Shown: positions 7,837 to 15,768, counted from the stretch's first letter. The stretch: 64,000 bases of DNA from Baekduia alba (GCF_028416635.1 NZ_CP114013.1:1178001-1242000), one strand, 5' to 3'. The notes: generated by a model from the letters alone, not told the origin. Numbers and translations are program-made.

Positions 7837-8173
7837 GCAATCGGACCCGCTCGATCGCGTCTTCCAGGCCCTCGCCGATCCGACCCGCCGGTCGATGGTC
7901 GAGCGCCTGACGCGGGGGCCGGCGTCGGTGAGCGAGCTCGCCGCGCCGTTGTCGATGTCCTTGCCCGCGGTGGTCCAGCACGTCCAGGTGCTGGAGGGGT
8001 CGGGCCTGGTGACGACGGAGAAGGTCGGTCGCGTCCGGACGTGCACGATCGCCCCGGAGGCGCTGCGCGGCGCGGAGCACTGGTTCAGCGAGCGGCGGAC
8101 GACGTGGGAGCGTCGCCTCGACCGGCTCGACGCGCTCCTCTCAGACGGAGCCGACGAAAGGACAGCATCATGA
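7829..8173 (+). CDS. ArsR-family winged-helix regulator (SRPBCC-linked type)
   Basis: A 114-residue winged-helix protein: VFQALADPTRRSMVERLTRG is the classic ArsR first helix pair, SVSELAAPLSMSLPAVVQHV is the recognition helix-turn-helix, and LEGSGLVTTEKVGRVRTC forms the wing. The C-terminal WFSERRTTWERRLDRLDALL helix is typical of the ArsR subgroup encoded next to SRPBCC/AHSA1 genes. No metal-binding cysteine motif is visible, so it is unlikely to sense metals. It starts at a GTG inside an operator-like repeat. Its stop overlaps the next start as ATGA, so the regulator and the SRPBCC protein are made together. Confidence 0.9.
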   Translation: MLQQSDPLDRVFQALADPTRRSMVERLTRGPASVSELAAPLSMSLPAVVQHVQVLEGSGLVTTEKVGRVRTCTIAPEALRGAEHWFSERRTTWERRLDRLDALLSDGADERTAS

Positions 8174-8649
8174 CCTCGCAGGAGCAGACGCGGCGTTCGG
8201 CCGTCCACCACAGCTTCACGATCGAGCGGACGCTCGGCGCGGCCCCGGCCAGGGTCTTCGGCGCCTTCGCCGACCTCGACCTCAAGAACCAGTGGTTCGT
8301 CGCGCCCGAGGGGTGGGAGGACGGCCCGCGCACGCTGGACTTCCGCGTCGGCGGGACCGAGACGTCGCGCGGCAACCCGCCCGGCGGTCCGACGTTCACC
8401 TACGAGGCGACGTTCCAGGAGATCGTCCCGGACGAGCGCATCGTCTCGACCTACATCATGCACATGGACGGGCGCCTGATCTCGGTCTCGCTGACGACCG
8501 TCGAGCTGGAGCCGGCCACCGGTGGCGGCACGGTGCTGACGTTCACCGAGCAGGACGTGTACCTCGACGGCGGCGACACGCCGGAGGCGCGCGAGGGCGG
8601 CGTGACGTCCCACGTCGACAAGCTCGCCGCGCTGGTCGACTCGGGTTAG
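8170..8649 (+). CDS. SRPBCC (AHSA1-like) domain protein
   Basis: A 159-residue START/Bet v1-like domain. Diagnostic stretches are FTIERTLGAAPARVFGAFAD, then FRVGGTETSRGNPPGGPTFT, PDERIVSTYIMHMDGRLISV and TVLTFTEQDVYLDGG, with a final helix ending DKLAALVDSG. Proteins of this group hold a hydrophobic ligand in a cavity; in bacteria they are nearly always co-transcribed with the preceding ArsR type. The ligand is unknown. Here the start overlaps the regulator stop (ATGA). The stop region also carries the TAGGGT box placed just before the next gene. Confidence 0.9.
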   Translation: MTSQEQTRRSAVHHSFTIERTLGAAPARVFGAFADLDLKNQWFVAPEGWEDGPRTLDFRVGGTETSRGNPPGGPTFTYEATFQEIVPDERIVSTYIMHMDGRLISVSLTTVELEPATGGGTVLTFTEQDVYLDGGDTPEAREGGVTSHVDKLAALVDSG

Positions 8650-8652
8650 GGT
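8647..8652 (+). promoter_or_regulatory. -10-like box TAGGGT before the SDR gene
   Basis: TAGGGT overlaps the stop of the SRPBCC gene and ends five bases before the ATG at 8658, a spacing that would give a leaderless mRNA. It matches the TAnnnT pattern seen before other start codons in this window. No clear -35 is seen. Confidence 0.35.
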
Positions 8653-8657
8653 GGTGC

Positions 8658-9428
8658 ATGGAGCTCGAGCTGCAGGGCAAGGTCGCCGTCGTCACGGGCG
8701 GGAGCAAGGGCATCGGGTTGGCGGTCGCGCAGACGCTGGCCGCGGAGGGGGTCGCGGTCGTGGTCGGCGCGCGCAGCGTGGAGCAGCTGCCGGAGATCGA
8801 CGGCGTGAGCGGCTTCGCGGTCGACCTGTCCTCGGCCGGTGGGCCGGCGGCGCTCGTCGCCCACGCGGCGGAGCGGCACGGCGGCGCGATCGACATCCTG
8901 GTCAACAACGTCGGCGGCGCGCCGGTGCGGCTGGAGGGCTTCCTCGCGATCGACGACGACGCGTTCGCCGCGACCATGAACCTCAACTTCTACTCGGCGC
9001 TGCGCGCGATCCGGGCCGTGCTGCCCGGGATGATCGAGCGCGGGTCGGGCGCGATCGTCAACGTCGCGTCGGTCAACGCGTTCCTCGCCGATCCCAACGT
9101 CATCGACTACAGCGCGGCGAAGGCGGCGCTGGTCAACGCGTCGAAGTCGCTGTCGCAGGAGCTCGGCCCCAAGGGCGTCCGGATCAACGACGTCTCGCCG
9201 GGACCGGTGGCGACCGACCTGTGGCTGGGCGACGCGGGCGTCGCGGCCCAGGTCGCCGCGGCCGGCGGCGGCGACGCGAAGGCCGGCGCCGAGGCGGCGA
9301 TGGTCACCGGCCGCTTCACCACGCCCCAGGAGGTCGCGACGCTCGTCGCGCTGCTCGCCTCGCCGCGCACCGCGAACGTCACCGGCTCGCAGTACGTGAT
9401 CGACGGCGGATTGGTGAAGACGCTCTAG
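8658..9428 (+). CDS. SDR-family oxidoreductase
   Basis: A complete 256-residue classical SDR: cofactor loop VAVVTGGSKGIGLAVAQTLA, NNVGG in place of NNAG, catalytic Ser in AIVNVASVNA, and YSAAKAALVNASKSL with the YxxxK pair, ending in SQYVIDGGLVKTL typical of the FabG-like group. It would reduce or oxidise a carbonyl/alcohol with NAD(P)H; the Gly-rich loop has no strong hint of which. There is a roughly 20-residue Ala/Gly-rich stretch (about 195-215) in the substrate lid. Its TAG stop shares a CTAG with the convergent small gene at 9425. The intact protein contrasts with the decayed SDR at 6809. Confidence 0.92.
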   Translation: MELELQGKVAVVTGGSKGIGLAVAQTLAAEGVAVVVGARSVEQLPEIDGVSGFAVDLSSAGGPAALVAHAAERHGGAIDILVNNVGGAPVRLEGFLAIDDDAFAATMNLNFYSALRAIRAVLPGMIERGSGAIVNVASVNAFLADPNVIDYSAAKAALVNASKSLSQELGPKGVRINDVSPGPVATDLWLGDAGVAAQVAAAGGGDAKAGAEAAMVTGRFTTPQEVATLVALLASPRTANVTGSQYVIDGGLVKTL

Positions 9429-9625
9429 GCGGCCAGGCGGATCGGCGCGTCGTGGACGACCGCGCCGCCGTATTCGAAGCGCTCGAGCGCGATCACGTGG
9501 CCGCGGCGGCGCACCTCGACGAGGACGCCCCAGCGGCGCTCGTGCACGCGGAGCTCGGCGCCCGGATGGCCCCGGCGCAGGAGGTTGATCTCCCGGGCCT
9601 GCTCGAGGGTGAGCTCTGCGTCCAT
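9425..9625 (-). CDS. hypothetical small protein
   Basis: A 66-residue protein (LTLEQAREINLLRRGHPGAE, then RRWGVLVEVRRRGHVIALER). It has one predicted helix followed by two or three strands, with many Arg. No family recognised. The ATG at 9625 is preferred over the longer frame, which runs into the promoter of the chromate transporter gene. Its TAG stop is the complement of the TAG stop of the convergent SDR gene, both inside one CTAG. Confidence 0.55.
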   Translation of the reverse strand: MDAELTLEQAREINLLRRGHPGAELRVHERRWGVLVEVRRRGHVIALERFEYGGAVVHDAPIRLAA

Positions 9626-9704
9626 GAGCACATGATCGGTCGCGCTGCTGAAGACCTGATGTGAAGAGGCTGAAGCGCACCTCAAGATGGACGGGAGGCC
9701 GACG

Positions 9705-9710
9705 TAGGAT
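9705..9710 (+). promoter_or_regulatory. -10-like box TAGGAT before the chromate transporter gene
   Basis: TAGGAT ends six bases before the GTG start at 9717, so the transcript would be leaderless or nearly so. The same hexamer sits six bases before the MerR gene at 44504. Confidence 0.4.
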
Positions 9711-9716
9711 GCTCCC

Positions 9717-10829
9717 GTGCCGCCGCCGCTGACCACGATCGCGCGTGAATGGGGGCGGATCGGCTGCGTCGGGTTCGGCGGGCCGCCGGCCCACATCGCC
9801 CTGCTGCGCGAGCTCTGCGTGGACCGCCGGCGGTGGATCGCCCCCGACGAGTTCGAGGACGCGATCGCGGCCGTGAACCTGCTGCCGGGCCCGGCGTCGA
9901 CGCAGCTGTCGGTGTACTGCGCCTATCGGGTGCGCGGGCGGCTGGGCGCGCTCGTGGGCGGGTTGTGCTTCATCCTGCCCGGGCTGGTGCTGATCCTCGC
10001 GCTGGCCGCCGCGTTCCTGGCCGACGACCCGCCGGCGTGGCTGCAGGGCGCGGGGGCGGGGGCGGGCGCCGCGGTGGCGGCGGTGGCGGTCCGGGCCGGG
10101 GTCGACCTGATCCGGCCGAGCTGGACGCGCGGTCGCATCCCCTACATCTTGCTCGGCGCGCTGGCGGCGGCGACGCTCGGGCCGTGGCTGGTGATCGTGC
10201 TGCTGGCGTGCGGCCTCGCGTCGCTGGCGCTGCGGCTGCGCGCCGCGGGCGTCTTCGCGCCGCCGCTGTTCCTGGCGGTCGCCACCGCCGGTTCCGGCGG
10301 CCTCGGCGCGCTGTGCTGGACCGCGCTGAAGGTCGGCGCGCTCTCCTACGGCGGCGGCTTCGTGATCATCCCGCTGATGCAGGCCGACGCGGTCCAGACC
10401 CACCACTGGATGACCGACGCGCAGTTCCTCAACGCGGTCGCCCTCGGCCAGGTCACGCCCGGTCCGGTCGTGCACACGGTGGCGGTCGTCGGCTACGCGG
10501 TCGCCGGCGTCGGCGGCGGCCTGCTCGCCGCGCTCATCGCCTTCTCGCCGTCGTTCCTCTTCGTGCTCGGCGGCGCCGACCGCTTCCACGACCTGCTGCG
10601 CAACCAACACGCGCGCGCCTTCATCGACGGCGCCGCGCCGGCCGCGCTCGGCGCGATCCTCGGCTCCGCGATCCCCCTGGCGGCCGCCCTGACCGAGTGG
10701 TGGCAGGCCGCGATCCTCGCCGCCTCCGCGCTCCTCCTCCTCGCCCTCCGCGCCGGCGTCGTCCCGACCCTCCTCGTCGCCGGCACGACCGGCGCGCTCA
10801 TCGCGCTGGCCGGTGGGCCACTGCCATAG
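9717..10829 (+). CDS. chrA: chromate transporter (CHR family)
   Basis: A 370-residue membrane protein with two homologous halves. The first opens with IGCVGFGGPPAHIALLRELC and AAVNLLPGPASTQLSVYCAY; the second carries the matching FALGGG-like segment KVGALSYGGGFVIIPLMQAD and VALGQVTPGPVVHTVAVVGY. These are the CHR-domain signatures of ChrA, which exports chromate by proton antiport, though some members transport other anions. Length is slightly under the usual 390-400. A TAGGAT box sits just upstream of the GTG start. The 3' end overlaps the convergent MerR gene by 32 bases. Chromate as the substrate is inferred from family only. Confidence 0.9.
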   Translation: MPPPLTTIAREWGRIGCVGFGGPPAHIALLRELCVDRRRWIAPDEFEDAIAAVNLLPGPASTQLSVYCAYRVRGRLGALVGGLCFILPGLVLILALAAAFLADDPPAWLQGAGAGAGAAVAAVAVRAGVDLIRPSWTRGRIPYILLGALAAATLGPWLVIVLLACGLASLALRLRAAGVFAPPLFLAVATAGSGGLGALCWTALKVGALSYGGGFVIIPLMQADAVQTHHWMTDAQFLNAVALGQVTPGPVVHTVAVVGYAVAGVGGGLLAALIAFSPSFLFVLGGADRFHDLLRNQHARAFIDGAAPAALGAILGSAIPLAAALTEWWQAAILAASALLLLALRAGVVPTLLVAGTTGALIALAGGPLP

Positions 10830-11070
10830 GCCGCCGTGCCGCGAGGCGTTCGCGCAGCTCCGACAGCTCGCGGATCTCGGCCAAGGACAGGCCCGCCTCG
10901 CGGGCCTCGGCGATGCCGCGGATGCGGTCGAGGACGCTGATCGGGTAGCGGAGCTGACGGCCGATGCGCAGCGGGTGCGGGAGGAGGCCGGCGCGTTCGT
11001 AGTAGCGGATGTGGGAGACCGCGAACTCGGTGCGGCGGGCGACCTCGGCGACGGTGATGTGCTCTTCCAT
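10798..11070 (-). CDS. MerR-family regulator, short form
   Basis: A 90-residue protein with the MerR winged helix (EHITVAEVARRTEFAVSHIR, then YYERAGLLPHPLRIGRQLRY) and the start of the dimerisation helix (GLSLAEIRELSELRERL). There is no C-terminal effector domain and no Cys, so it cannot bind metal in the CueR/MerR manner. Full MerR proteins are 120-300 residues, so this is a minimal version. It is convergent with the chromate transporter and overlaps it by 32 bases. The 89-base upstream gap to the ArsR gene has TTGAGTGAAT directly before the start, with no confident promoter. Confidence 0.85.
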   Translation of the reverse strand: MEEHITVAEVARRTEFAVSHIRYYERAGLLPHPLRIGRQLRYPISVLDRIRGIAEAREAGLSLAEIRELSELRERLAARRPMAVAHRPAR

Positions 11071-11159
11071 GATTCACTCAAATGACCCTTAGCGATCCTT
11101 GGCCCTGAGCATGATAGGCCCGAATCAGGAGCAAGGGAAGGTGGGTCTGGCCGGGTTGG

Positions 11160-11426
11160 CTAGGGCTGGAGCGCGCGCAGGCGCGCGGCGATCTCGACCC
11201 AGCCCGTCGAGGTCGCGGACAGGCGGTCGGGCACGGCGGCGTCGGCGACCAGCTCGGCGCTGCGCAGCGTCGCGACGTGCTCGTCGACCGTGGCGCGCTC
11301 GACGCCGAGGGCAGTCGCCAGCTCGGCCGGCGACCGCTCGCCGTGCTCCTCGAGCGCAACCAGCAGCGCGAGGCGGACCGGGTGGGCCACGGCCTGCAGC
11401 AGCTGGGCGGAGACGGGCTCGGCCAT
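11160..11426 (-). CDS. ArsR-like winged-helix regulator
   Basis: An 88-residue winged-helix protein: VSAQLLQAVAHPVRLALLVA, then SPAELATALGVERATVDEHV as the helix-turn-helix, and a short wing. It is smaller than typical ArsR proteins and has no metal-site cysteines. The ATG at 11426 is preferred to the longer frame because the upstream part would run through the divergent promoter. It is divergent from a second winged-helix gene at 11527, about 100 bases away, so the two may share a control region or regulate each other. Target unknown. Confidence 0.78.
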   Translation of the reverse strand: MAEPVSAQLLQAVAHPVRLALLVALEEHGERSPAELATALGVERATVDEHVATLRSAELVADAAVPDRLSATSTGWVEIAARLRALQP

Positions 11427-11526
11427 GCCGCTGACGATAGCCTGACTGTGAAGTATTTGCTGAACAGTCGCCGCCGATACGGGCGCAGCGCGCCGGTGGA
11501 CGCCGTAGGCTCGCGGCATCAGCGAG

Positions 11527-11817
11527 ATGCTCGACCCAGACTTCCTGTCCGCCCTCGGCCATCCGGCCCGGCTGCGGGCGCTCGTGTTCCTCGAGGCGCG
11601 CCCCGCGTCCTCGCGGGAGATCGCGGGCGAGGTCGGACTGTCGCCGAGCGCGACCGCCTACCACGTGCGCAAGCTGCACGAGGTCGGCCTCATCGAGCCG
11701 GTCGACACGCGCCAGCGGCGCGCGTTCGAGGAGCGGGTGTGGCGCACGCGCTCCCGCGGCTGGGCGAAGCTCGCCAAGCACCTGGCCGAGACCGCGCAGC
11801 GCTCGAACGGCAGCTGA
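11527..11817 (+). CDS. ArsR-like winged-helix regulator
   Basis: A 96-residue protein that is one winged-helix domain: FLSALGHPARLRALVFLEAR, then SREIAGEVGLSPSATAYHVR as helix-turn-helix and LHEVGLIEPVDTRQRRAFEE as the wing, ending in a basic helix (WAKLAKHLAETAQ). No ligand-binding domain or cysteine site is present. The ATG has a TAGGCT box 15 bases upstream (11506-11511). It is divergent from the related gene at 11160, and the two are similar enough in layout to be distant paralogues. A candidate terminator hairpin follows nine bases after the stop. Confidence 0.82.
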   Translation: MLDPDFLSALGHPARLRALVFLEARPASSREIAGEVGLSPSATAYHVRKLHEVGLIEPVDTRQRRAFEERVWRTRSRGWAKLAKHLAETAQRSNGS

Positions 11818-11825
11818 GCGTCGTC

Positions 11826-11840
11826 GAGCCGGTTCGGCTC
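11826..11840 (+). terminator. hairpin after the ArsR-like gene
   Basis: GAGCCG and CGGCTC pair perfectly around a GTT loop, starting nine bases after the stop codon at 11817. There is no T run, as is usual in very GC-rich actinobacteria, so termination strength is uncertain. Confidence 0.4.
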
Positions 11841-11911
11841 GCACCGAGCCTTTAAGGCCTCCCGCAGCCCGATCCGGTCACGCTGTCGGATCCAAGCCGA
11901 AGCTGTCCGCC

Positions 11912-11917
11912 TACGGT
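11912..11917 (+). promoter_or_regulatory. -10-like box TACGGT before the HTH gene at 11928
   Basis: TACGGT ends ten bases before the GTG start. It fits the TAnnnT pattern seen at other gene starts in this window. Confidence 0.3.
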
Positions 11918-11927
11918 CGCGTCCCAC

Positions 11928-12248
11928 GTGCTCGACCAGGAGGAGACCCGCCGGCGGATCCGCGCCGCCATGGCTCTCGCCGGCATCTCCAGTTGGGAGG
12001 AGCTGGCCGAGCGCACGCCGCTCAGCCGCTCGACGCTGAAGGACCTCGGGACCGAGCGCCGCCGCGCGGAGGAGACCCATCTGCGCGTCATCGCCGCCGC
12101 CTGCGACGTGCCCTACGAGTGGTTCACGGTGCCCGACCTGCGCCAGGTCGTCGTGCGCGAGGACGAGGACGAGCCGTCGATCGGCGAGCGCCTCGAGGCG
12201 CTGGAGCGCGCGGTCTCCGCCCTCGCGCGGCGCGGCCGCAAGTCCTGA
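11928..12248 (+). CDS. small XRE-like helix-turn-helix protein
   Basis: A 106-residue protein. Residues about 8-60 look like a lambda-repressor-type HTH (RIRAAMALAGISSWEELAER, then PLSRSTLKDLGTERRRAEET) followed by IAAACDVPYEWFTVPDL, a phrase common in XRE regulators. The C-terminal 35 residues form an acidic linker and a helix (GERLEALERAVSALARRGRK) that may dimerise. The GTG start is preceded by a TACGGT box. It was probably linked to the decayed acyl-CoA dehydrogenase that follows 27 bases downstream, but nothing proves that. Target unknown. Confidence 0.75.
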   Translation: MLDQEETRRRIRAAMALAGISSWEELAERTPLSRSTLKDLGTERRRAEETHLRVIAAACDVPYEWFTVPDLRQVVVREDEDEPSIGERLEALERAVSALARRGRKS

Positions 12249-12275
12249 ACGCGCGCAGCGGGTACAGGCCAGCCG

Positions 12276-12891
12276 ATGGCTGAGCTCGCTGCCGCGGTGA
12301 AGAGGTTCGTCGACGACGTCGTGCTGCCCGGCGTCGGCGTCGCCGACCTCGCGCCGGCGTGCACGCTCTCGCAGGGCTGGATGTCCCCTAAACGCCCACC
12401 ACGCGCCGGGCGCCGAGGTGCTCGGTGACGGCCGCGGGTCCGGCGCGCGTCAGATGCTCGACGCGCTCGACGTCGGGCGCGCCAACGTCGCCTGCCGCGC
12501 GCGCGGCATCGTCGACCGCGCGCTGGTCTGCGCGGTCGACGAGGCGACCGGCCGCGCGATCGGCGACGGCGTCCTGGGCGACCACACCCACGCCCAGCTG
12601 CGGGTCGGCGAGCTGACCGCGCGCCGCGCCGCCGTCTCGGCGCTGGTCGACGTCGCCGCCCGCGCGGTGGACGCGCGCGCCGATGACGCCCGCGAGCTGG
12701 CGACGGCCGCCAAGGTCGTGGCGTCCGACACCGCGGTCTGGGCCGTCGACCGCGCCGCGCGCCTGGCCGCGTCGCGCTCCTTCGCCGCTGGCGACGAGCT
12801 CGCGCGCCTGCGCCGCGACGCGCCCCAGACCCAGATCGGCGCGGGCGCCAACGACGCGTTGTTGATGACGTTGGCGAAGCCGGCGCTCTAG
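12276..12891 (+). pseudogene. acyl-CoA dehydrogenase, deleted and frameshifted remnant
   Basis: Two pieces in different frames. The first (ATG 12276, ending at 12428) begins LAAAVKRFVDDVVLPG, like the N-terminal helix of acyl-CoA dehydrogenases, and soon becomes nonsense. The second (from 12418) reads GARQMLDALDVGRANVACRA, then RGIVDRALVCAVDEA, TAAKVVASDTAVWAVDRAA and ARLRRDAPQTQIGAGANDAL, the C-terminal helical domain with the conserved RDA-x-I-x-G end. The middle of the protein, including the FAD and acyl-binding beta domain, is gone. Intact enzymes are about 380 residues; only about 185 codons remain. The stop shares a CTAG with the convergent metallopeptidase gene. Confidence 0.75.
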
Positions 12892-13889
12892 ACGGAGCGG
12901 ACGGTCGCGCCCCGCGCGATCACCCCGTCGACGAACGCCAGCTTGTCCACCACCGGCCCGGTCAGCACGAACGGGTAGAGGTCGTCGAAGCCGAGGCTGC
13001 GGTTGATCGCGTTCAAGGCGTAGGTCAACCCGAGCCAGTCGCTCAGTTCGGCGCGCAGCCCGCCGGCCTCCGGGTCGATCGGTTCGGCGTGCAGGTCCGG
13101 CCGGCCCGCGGGACCCTCGACGCGCAGGCCGTAGGACGCGGCGGTCTGCAGCGTGTCGTGGAGGTGCAGCACGTGTGCGAACGTCTCGGCCCAGTCCTCG
13201 GACGGGTGCATCGTCGCGTAGGCGCTGACGTGCTCGGCCGCCCAGTCGTCCGGCGGGCCGTCGCGGTAATGGCGGTCCAGCGCGGCCTGGTAGTCCTCGG
13301 TCTCGTCGCCGAACAGCGCCCGCGCCGCCGCCCGCGTCGCGTCATCGTCGACCAGCAGCGGGAAGTAGAAGTGCCCGACCTCGTGGCGGAAGTGGCCGAG
13401 CAGCGTCCGGTAGGGCTCGCCCATGTCGATCCGGCGCTGCTCGCGGCGGGCGTCGTCGGACTCGGCGAGGTCGAGCGTGACGATCCCGTCGGCGTGCCCG
13501 GTCGTCACCGCGTCGCGCGTGCTGGAGAGCAGGTCGAACCCCAGGCCGCCCGGCCGGTCGAACCACGCCGGGATCGGCAGCTTCAACTCGCCCAGCTCGT
13601 AGACCAGCCGGCGCTTGGCGCGCTCGGCGTCGACCCATTCGGCCAGCGCGACCGGGTCGTCGTCGGCCGGCCGCACGCGCGTGAGCGCGCAGGCCGCGCA
13701 GAACGACCCGAAGCTCGGCGCCAGGCCGTTGCAGCCGATCGCGGCGCGGTTGGCGCACCACGGCACGTCGGCCCCGGCGCGCAGCTCGCGCGCGTCCCAG
13801 TCGAAGCCCAGCGACGAGCCGCAGCGCAGGCACACCGTGTTGTCGAAGAACACCAGCTGTCCGCAGACGCCGCAGGTGAAAGAACGCAA
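12888..13889 (-). CDS. putative zinc-binding metallopeptidase with N-terminal zinc ribbon
   Basis: A 333-residue protein. Residues 6-65 contain paired cysteine knuckles (CGVC, CLRC, then CNG and CAAC), a zinc-ribbon region. In the middle sits HFRHEVGHFYFPLLVDD, an HExxH-like motif (HEVGH) with a following Glu/His-rich stretch (HPSEDWAETFAHVLHLHDTL) that could supply the third ligand. This matches the family of putative zinc-binding metallopeptidases of about 330-380 residues found in many bacteria. Location is probably cytoplasmic, since there is no signal peptide. Substrates are unknown. The gene follows the divergent side of the Pip remnant, whose stop is at 13890, immediately upstream on the same strand. 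Confidence 0.85.
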   Translation of the reverse strand: MRSFTCGVCGQLVFFDNTVCLRCGSSLGFDWDARELRAGADVPWCANRAAIGCNGLAPSFGSFCAACALTRVRPADDDPVALAEWVDAERAKRRLVYELGELKLPIPAWFDRPGGLGFDLLSSTRDAVTTGHADGIVTLDLAESDDARREQRRIDMGEPYRTLLGHFRHEVGHFYFPLLVDDDATRAAARALFGDETEDYQAALDRHYRDGPPDDWAAEHVSAYATMHPSEDWAETFAHVLHLHDTLQTAASYGLRVEGPAGRPDLHAEPIDPEAGGLRAELSDWLGLTYALNAINRSLGFDDLYPFVLTGPVVDKLAFVDGVIARGATVRSV

Positions 13890-14396
13890 TCAGATCTCCA
13901 GTTCGGGCTTGAGGCGGGTGATCGTCCACTGCCGGCGGCGCGCGACCGCCCGGGTGGTCACGGCGAGGGCGCCGACGAGGAGCCCGACCAACACGATGAT
14001 GTGGAGCACCAGCCGGTCGGTCTCGCCGCCGCTGATGGCGTAGCGGAACGCGTCGATGGTGTAGGTCATCGGCAGGATCGGGTGCAGGACGTCGAAGAAG
14101 CCCGGCGCGATCTGCACGGGGTACAGGACCCCGCTGCCGCCGAGCTGGAGCACCAGGAGCACGAGGATGACGACCGAGCCGACCGCGTCGAGGCCCGCGC
14201 GCAGGGTGTGCAGCAGCGCGGTGAACGCCCAGATCGCCAGCCACAGCAAGGCCAACCACAACACCGGCCGGTCGGCGTGCAGGCCGAGCAGGACCTCCAG
14301 CACGCCGAACATGAGCGTCGCGGCGGCCGTGCCGATCAGCGCGGCGGGCAGCCAGCCGCCGGCGGAGACGGTCGCCGAGCGCAGCGTCGAGCCCAT
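13890..14396 (-). pseudogene. YhgE/Pip-type membrane protein, C-terminal fragment
   Basis: A 168-residue reading frame with about five membrane helices (WLPAALIGTAAATLMFGVLE, LWLALLWLAIWAFTALLHTL, GSVVILVLLVLQLGGSG, then HIIVLVGLLVGALAV) and the family phrase LYPVQIAPGFFDVLHPILPM followed by TYTIDAFRYAISGG. This is the C-terminal ABC-2-like domain of YhgE/Pip proteins, which are usually 600-800 residues with a long extracellular region. That N-terminal part is absent; upstream DNA is the TetR gene. It lies 36 bases after the TetR stop, the usual order of regulator and Pip gene. It may be a dead remnant or a minimal membrane protein; the intact frame leaves both open. Confidence 0.6.
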
Positions 14397-14431
14397 TGCC
14401 TCGGAGAACCGGCGGACCGCCCGGAGGCCGG

Positions 14432-15145
14432 TCAGTGCCCGTCGGCCTGCTTCGCGCGCGCCATCGACTCCCACTCCTTGTGGTACAGGTACGCCCGGAA
14501 CGCGAGGCGCGTCAGGTCCGCCTCGAGGTCGGGGAGCGTCTCGACCTCGCCGCGGCGGATCGCCGCGTAGACGACCTCCAGGATCCCGCCGGTGACGAAC
14601 ATCGGCGTCGTCTCCGACAGCCAGCGCTCGGCGCCCGGCTGCGAGCGCGGGATCTGGTCGACGACCGGGAAGAACGCCTCGATCGCGGCGTCGCGGCGCG
14701 CGAGCCCCTTCGGCCCGGACCCGAGCACCTCGACGATGCACATGCGCGCGAACGCCGGCTCGGCGGCCAGGAACCGCAGGAACTCGCCGAGCAGCGCGCT
14801 GACCCGGTCCTCCCACGAGGCGTCGGCGACCGCGAGCAGCCCCTTCGCCATCCTGCCCATCAGCAGCTGGGTGATCGCGTCGTAGGCGGCGAGGAAGCAG
14901 TCCTCCTTGTCGGTGAACAGCTCGTAGAAGGTCTTGCGCGACACGCCGGCGTACTCGGTGATGTCCGCGACGCGCGTGCCCGCGTAGCCCTTCTCGGCCA
15001 CGACGTTGGCGATCGCGTCCAGGAGCCGCTCGCGCTGGTTGGACGCGATGAACGCGCGCGACAGCCCGTGGCGACCCTTGGGCAGGTGCTGCGTGACCGG
15101 GTGGCCGGAGAGCGGGAGGCCCGGATCCTCGCCGTCGGCGCTCAT
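14432..15145 (-). CDS. TetR/AcrR-family regulator
   Basis: A 237-residue regulator. A roughly 35-residue polar extension precedes the TetR DNA-binding domain (RERLLDAIANVVAEKGYAGT, then VADITEYAGVSRKTFYELFT). The C-terminal two-thirds is all-helical and ends LTRLAFRAYLYHKEWESMAR. TetR genes of this kind commonly precede YhgE/Pip genes and repress them; here only a Pip fragment remains downstream. Its ATG overlaps the stop of the uracil phosphoribosyltransferase gene (ATGA), so it is now read from the upp promoter. The ligand is unknown. Confidence 0.88.
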   Translation of the reverse strand: MSADGEDPGLPLSGHPVTQHLPKGRHGLSRAFIASNQRERLLDAIANVVAEKGYAGTRVADITEYAGVSRKTFYELFTDKEDCFLAAYDAITQLLMGRMAKGLLAVADASWEDRVSALLGEFLRFLAAEPAFARMCIVEVLGSGPKGLARRDAAIEAFFPVVDQIPRSQPGAERWLSETTPMFVTGGILEVVYAAIRRGEVETLPDLEADLTRLAFRAYLYHKEWESMARAKQADGH

Positions 15146-15768
15146 CAGTCCGTGCCGAAGAGCCGGTCGCCGGCGTCGCCGAGGCCGGGTCGGATGTAGC
15201 CGCGCTCGTCGAGGCCGCGATCCAGGACCGCGACGGTGATCGGCACGTCCGGGTGCGCGGCGCGGACGACCGCGACGCCCTCGGGCGCGGCGATCAGGTT
15301 CACGAGCCGCAGATCGGTGGCGCCGGCGGCGCGCATGCGCGCCAGCGCGGCGTTGGCGCTGCCGCCGGTGGCGAGCATCGGGTCGACGACGAAGACGGTC
15401 GCCGTCGCGATGCCCGCGGGCAGCGACTCGTAGTAGTCCTCGGGCTGGAGCGTCTCCTCGTTGCGCCGCATCCCGAGATGCCCCACCGAGGCATCGGGGA
15501 CGAAGCGGAGGAAGCCGTCGACCATGCCCAGCCCGGCGCGCAGCACCGCGATGACCATGATGTCGGTCGGCCGCGCGCCGGTGGTCTGCTCCAGCGGCGT
15601 CTCGACGTCGACCTGGGCGACCGGCACGTCGCGCAGCGCCTCGTAGGCGAGCATCGACGACGCATCGGCCATCGCGGTCCGGAACGACGCGCGTGTCGTG
15701 CTCACGGCGCGCAGCTCGGTGACGGCGCGGGCCATCACGGGGTGGTCGATGACGCGGAGGCCTTCCAT
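15145..15768 (-). CDS. upp: uracil phosphoribosyltransferase
   Basis: A 207-residue enzyme that makes UMP and pyrophosphate from uracil and PRPP in pyrimidine salvage. The full set of Upp signatures is present: TTRASFRTAMADASSMLAYE, VIAVLRAGLGMVDGFLRFVP, the PRPP loop FVVDPMLATGGSANAAL, and the uracil-binding end RGYIRPGLGDAGDRLFGTD. Length is normal. The ATG at 15768 is preferred; a TAACGT box lies ten bases before it. It is divergent from the CYTH-cytidine deaminase gene, which feeds uridine and uracil to it. Its stop overlaps the TetR start, an odd coupling of a salvage enzyme to a regulator. Confidence 0.95.
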   Translation of the reverse strand: MEGLRVIDHPVMARAVTELRAVSTTRASFRTAMADASSMLAYEALRDVPVAQVDVETPLEQTTGARPTDIMVIAVLRAGLGMVDGFLRFVPDASVGHLGMRRNEETLQPEDYYESLPAGIATATVFVVDPMLATGGSANAALARMRAAGATDLRLVNLIAAPEGVAVVRAAHPDVPITVAVLDRGLDERGYIRPGLGDAGDRLFGTD

